From an uncultured Fibrobacter sp. (lineage in GTDB: Bacteria > Fibrobacterota > Fibrobacteria > Fibrobacterales > Fibrobacteraceae), in the NCBI GenBank assembly GCA_937891805.1, contig CALATK010000264.1, positions 1-8,495 of the forward strand: a DNA stretch of 8,495 bases, given 5' to 3'. The notes beneath the pieces are model-generated. The model ran no database searches. It was not told where the DNA came from and saw nothing but the letters and a program-made list of their open reading frames with translations. This document shows, one piece after another, positions 5,954-8,495 of the stretch; position 1 is the first letter of the stretch, and every line of letters begins with the position of its first letter. Both the position numbers and the translations under genes were made by a program.

Positions 5954-7074
5954 TAGAGTACAGGCTAAATGGTCCAGCTTCTCAAGAGCGCCAGCGGATT
6001 CGGCTCATGTCGGCTCTGCGGGAGAACCGTTTCCCTCAGGCCATCTTGATTGACGGCCCTGCAGGAATCGGCAAGAAAGCGCTGGCTATGGAAATATCCA
6101 AGGCCCTGCAGTGCGAGAATAAGGAAATGCGCCCCTGCGGGAAATGTTTCGGCTGCAAGCTGGCCATGGACGCAGGCGTCACCGACGGTTGGGTGGTGCC
6201 CATGGAGTCCAAGGAGGCCCACGCCAGGAGTGCCGCCGACGTTTCTGCCGGCAGTACCGCCAAGACGGTGCAGGACTACAAGCTGGCCTACATTTCCGAG
6301 ATTTTCAAGAATCCTTACCGCATAGACATTTTTAACGCTGCCGCCGAAATTTCTGTGGAACTGATTCGCTCCATGACGGGCGCGTTCGCCCTGAAGGGGG
6401 ACCGTGTCCGCGTGATTATCGTGGCCGAGGCAGACCGCATGAACGATTCTGCGGCAAATGCGTTCTTGAAGACTCTGGAAGAAGTTCCGCCAGACACCTA
6501 CTTTATTTTGACCACCAGCTCCCGCGAAAAACTTTTGCAGACCATCCGTTCCCGCTGCTTGGCACTCCACCTGTTGCCCCTCAGCGACAAGGAGGTTCGC
6601 GAAGAAACCCTCCGCCTGTTGGGCGAAGACGCCGACGAAGATAGCGTCACCGACGACGTGGTGGGGCTTGCAGTAGGCTCTCCAGGCAAGGCCCTCTACT
6701 ACGTGGAACACGGGGCCCGCTGGTGCGCCATGGCGGTGGACTTTTTGCTGATGAGCCTTCGTGGGGATTACGGCGATTTGTTTGCCGCCCTGAAAGAAGC
6801 GGATTTTGAAGATCCTCTGGAGGCGAACCGTTTTCTGGACGTGCTGGGCTTCTTGATTTCGGACCTGTTGCGTGCAAAGTCCGGAGCACCCTTGCGGATA
6901 CCGGACACCACCGGCCGCGTCCATCTGGAAAATTTCCCGAGGGTGAACGTAGATGCCCTAGAAATGGCATTGAAAGACGTGCAGGAAACCATGTCCCGTA
7001 TTGCGACCCGCAGGTCCACGGAAACCATGTGCCTGCAGGCCCTGGCCATCAAGCTCTTTGAAGGATATAAATGA
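5950..7074 (+). CDS. holB: DNA polymerase III delta' subunit (clamp loader)
   Basis: The delta' subunit is part of the clamp-loader complex that opens the beta sliding clamp onto primed DNA. The 374-residue protein is an AAA+ ATPase-like protein with a P-loop GPAGIGKKA at 36-44, four zinc-finger cysteines (C55, C63, C66, C69; PCGKCFGC), a degenerate Walker B region VRVIIVAEADRMNDSAANAFLKTLEE-like at 153-178, sensor-1-like FILTTS at 185-190 and the arginine-finger motif TIRSRC at 198-203. A typical delta' goes almost directly from the zinc finger to the I..iR helix. Here about 55 residues intervene (around 78-135, including IFKNPYRIDIF), a layout I associate with FCB-group homologues. I chose ATG 5950 (ATGA overlap with the envC stop, AAGGA just upstream) over the in-frame GTG 5935. 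Its stop overlaps recJ in the same way. DnaX is the main alternative but lacks the length. Confidence 0.92.
   Translation: MIEYRLNGPASQERQRIRLMSALRENRFPQAILIDGPAGIGKKALAMEISKALQCENKEMRPCGKCFGCKLAMDAGVTDGWVVPMESKEAHARSAADVSAGSTAKTVQDYKLAYISEIFKNPYRIDIFNAAAEISVELIRSMTGAFALKGDRVRVIIVAEADRMNDSAANAFLKTLEEVPPDTYFILTTSSREKLLQTIRSRCLALHLLPLSDKEVREETLRLLGEDADEDSVTDDVVGLAVGSPGKALYYVEHGARWCAMAVDFLLMSLRGDYGDLFAALKEADFEDPLEANRFLDVLGFLISDLLRAKSGAPLRIPDTTGRVHLENFPRVNVDALEMALKDVQETMSRIATRRSTETMCLQALAIKLFEGYK
7061..7065 (+). promoter_or_regulatory. Ribosome binding site of recJ
   Basis: AAGGA ends 5 bases before ATG 7071, inside the last codons of holB. Together with the ATGA stop/start overlap it fixes the recJ start and implies translational coupling. 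Confidence 0.6.
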
Positions 7075-8495
7075 CCGAAGACCTGGTGGCATCGACCCTT
7101 TCTATGGAACTGGGAATCCCCCATCTGGTGGCGAGATTCCTGGTGTCCCGCGGGTACAAGTCCGTGGGCGAGGTGCAGAAGCTCATGGCCGGAAGCGCAG
7201 ACGACGTGCTTTCGCCTTGGCTGATGCTTGGAATGGATCGGGCCATCCAGTGGATTATGGATGTGCGGGACCGCAAGGAAAAAGTCTTTATCTTTGGCGA
7301 CTACGGCCTGGACGGCATGACCTCGGTAACCCTGTTGACCAGGGGCCTGCAAGAGGCGGGTATCGAATCTGAGTGGAGGCTCCCCAGCCGTTTTGGTGAC
7401 GGATATGGCCTGTCTATGTCGGCGGTAGATGAAATGTTCAAGTCCGGCGCGCGGAACGTGATTACGGTAGATACGGGCATTACCGCCAACGGTGAAATCG
7501 CCTACGCCAAGGAACTGGGCATGGCGGTGATGGTGATAGACCACCACCAGCCTTCTGGAGATGGCCTGCCTCCTTGTGACGTGCTCTTGGACCCTCACCA
7601 GGTAGGGGATACTTACCCGAATCCTGAACTTTGCGGCGTGGGCGTTTCTTACAAGTTCATTTGCGCCCTGTTCGAAAAGCTGGGCAAGCCCGTTCCCGAA
7701 AAATACCTGGACCTGGTGGCCCTCGGAACACTTGCAGACCTGGTGGGTATGACTCCCGAAAACAGGGCCTTTACCAAGGCGGGCCTCAGACGGTTGCAGA
7801 ACAGCGAATGGCCCGGACTCCAGGCGCTGTACAATTCTCTCCAGAAGCCGGGAAGCCTTGTGGGCGGCATCGACGTGATGTACAAGTTTGCGCCTCTGCT
7901 GAACGCCCCCGGCCGTATGGAAAGGCCCGACCCGGCGCTAAAACTGTTGCTGTGCGAAAACAAGGCCGACGCCCCGACGCTGCTTTCGGAGCTGAAGGAC
8001 TGGAATGCACGCCGCAAGCAGAAAGAAGCGGAAATTACCGACATGGCCATGGAGCAGGTCCAGAACATCTATGGCGAAAACATTCCGCCGGTGCTTTTGG
8101 TGGCCGGCGAGAACTGGCATGTAGGCGTTATCGGGATCGTGTCCGCAAAGCTCGCGCAAGAATTCAACCGCCCCACGGCGGTGCTTTCGGTAATGGAAGG
8201 AATGGCGCACGCCAGTGCCCGTGCCGTTCCTGGATTCAACTGGCACAAGGCCCTCTTTGATTCTCGGGACCTGTTCGACCGCTGGGGAGGCCACGCCAAC
8301 GCCGCCGGATTCTCGCTCCCTGCAGGCAAGATTCAGGAACTGCAGGGCCGCATTCTCGTATCGGCGAAGGAACAGGGCTACACTTCCACCCTGTTCGGCA
8401 GACGGCGCTACATTCCGGAGCTGAAGGCCAGTAATTTCAATGTCCGCAGCGGCGCGGAGCGGATCGCGCTGAATACCCCCATCCAGGGCACCGCT
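7071..8495 (+). CDS. recJ: Single-stranded-DNA 5'-exonuclease RecJ, 3' end replaced in frame by a polA fragment (open at window edge)
   Basis: RecJ degrades single-stranded DNA 5' to 3' in recombination and mismatch repair. Residues 1 to about 428 follow a RecJ core: motif I GDYGLDG (76-82), the EGYGL-like DGYGL (110-114), motif II VDTGI with D134, motif III DHH (157-159), motif IV GTLAD with D223, the NAPGR loop (278-282) and the DHHA1 domain with WHVGVIGIV (349-357), SAR (382-384) and GGHANAAGF (406-414). Two things are odd. Motif I has Gly79 where nearly all RecJ proteins have a metal-binding Asp (GDYDxDG). And after residue 428 the frame passes into DNA polymerase I sequence instead of the RecJ C-terminal OB fold, with no stop before the window ends (475 codons). 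The start is ATG 7071, overlapping the holB stop, last gene of the ftsX operon. Confidence 0.88.
   Translation, partial: MTEDLVASTLSMELGIPHLVARFLVSRGYKSVGEVQKLMAGSADDVLSPWLMLGMDRAIQWIMDVRDRKEKVFIFGDYGLDGMTSVTLLTRGLQEAGIESEWRLPSRFGDGYGLSMSAVDEMFKSGARNVITVDTGITANGEIAYAKELGMAVMVIDHHQPSGDGLPPCDVLLDPHQVGDTYPNPELCGVGVSYKFICALFEKLGKPVPEKYLDLVALGTLADLVGMTPENRAFTKAGLRRLQNSEWPGLQALYNSLQKPGSLVGGIDVMYKFAPLLNAPGRMERPDPALKLLLCENKADAPTLLSELKDWNARRKQKEAEITDMAMEQVQNIYGENIPPVLLVAGENWHVGVIGIVSAKLAQEFNRPTAVLSVMEGMAHASARAVPGFNWHKALFDSRDLFDRWGGHANAAGFSLPAGKIQELQGRILVSAKEQGYTSTLFGRRRYIPELKASNFNVRSGAERIALNTPIQGTA
8358..8495 (+). pseudogene. polA: Fragment of DNA polymerase I (palm/fingers region) joined in frame to recJ
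   Basis: About 46 codons (residues 430-475 of the joined frame) match the conserved family-A polymerase stretch. AKEQGY is followed by T-LFGRRRYIPEL, N-NVRS, AERIALNTPIQGTA; E. coli Pol I has AKEQGYVETLDGRR-YLPD and ER-A-IN-P-QGTA at the same spacing. R464, N468 and Q472 correspond to E. coli R841, N845 and Q849, which contact primer-template. Everything N-terminal in PolA (5'-nuclease, exonuclease domain, motif A and the O helix) is absent, so this piece could not act as a polymerase. It runs off the window. It may be an assembly artefact, or the remnant of a deletion between recJ and polA; see the finding. Confidence 0.85.

Noticed and set aside
5965..6924. Minus-strand open frame (319 codons) opposite holB
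   Set aside because: Antisense to a gene with clear P-loop, zinc-finger and SRC motifs; the translation has no domain-like pattern.
6768..7598. Minus-strand open frame (276 codons) spanning the holB-recJ boundary
   Set aside because: Antisense to both identified genes; His/Arg-rich shadow translation.
7631..8260. Plus-strand open frame (209 codons) inside recJ in another frame
   Set aside because: Arg/Gly/Pro-rich translation typical of an out-of-frame reading; the recJ frame carries all the motifs.
1..8495. CRISPR array, tRNA/rRNA gene, insertion sequence, phage or toxin-antitoxin genes
   Set aside because: No regularly spaced repeats, no tRNA-like cloverleaf with CCA-proximal arms, no transposase-like protein or terminal inverted repeats were seen; almost all the window is taken up by housekeeping genes.

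Overview
The window reads as a compact, roughly 50-55% GC chromosomal segment from a Gram-negative bacterium. The FtsX/EnvC-type division pair, a YbbR protein, and the architecture of the DNA polymerase III delta' subunit (a zinc-finger clamp-loader ATPase with an inserted Lys/Asn-Pro-Tyr segment reminiscent of FCB-group homologues) suggest the FCB group, most plausibly Fibrobacterota. The taxonomic call is inference from gene content and protein character, not from a marker search. There are no rRNAs, tRNAs, CRISPR arrays, insertion sequences or phage genes, and no gene-free stretch longer than about 70 bases. Both ends of the window cut through genes.

Layout. At the left edge (3-357) the tail of a membrane protein and a complete 75-residue two-helix membrane protein lie on the + strand, overlapping by 14 bases. 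They run tail-to-tail, with no spacer, into a minus-strand group read from right to left: ybbR (3777-2776), tsaD (2776-1769), a small exported protein of unknown function (1702-1271) and birA (1230-358). A short divergent promoter region (about 3778-3822) separates ybbR from a tight plus-strand operon: ftsX (3823-4710), an envC-like murein hydrolase activator (4712-5953), holB (5950-7074) and recJ (from 7071). In this operon neighbouring genes overlap by 4 bases (ATGA) or are 1 base apart, so they are almost certainly co-transcribed and translationally coupled.

Functional themes. FtsX and the EnvC-like protein fit one division machine: a membrane permease-like subunit that relays FtsE ATPase cycles to a periplasmic coiled-coil activator of cell-wall amidases. 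FtsE itself is not encoded here. HolB and RecJ belong to replication and repair. TsaD (tRNA t6A synthesis), BirA (biotinylation of carboxylases) and YbbR (possible regulator of c-di-AMP synthesis) are housekeeping functions.

The most striking feature is at the right edge. The recJ frame continues without a stop codon, just after its DHHA1 domain, into an unmistakable fragment of the DNA polymerase I palm region (polA; GRRRYIPE, then ER-N-QGTA). The junction is in frame at about 8350-8366. An assembly chimera at a contig end is the likeliest explanation, but a genuine deletion or fusion cannot be excluded from sequence alone. RecJ also lacks one of the three motif I aspartates (GDYGLDG instead of GDYDxDG). 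I found no convincing wholly new system in the window; the best leads are the RecJ motif I change, the RecJ-PolA join and the promoters that sit almost on top of start codons.
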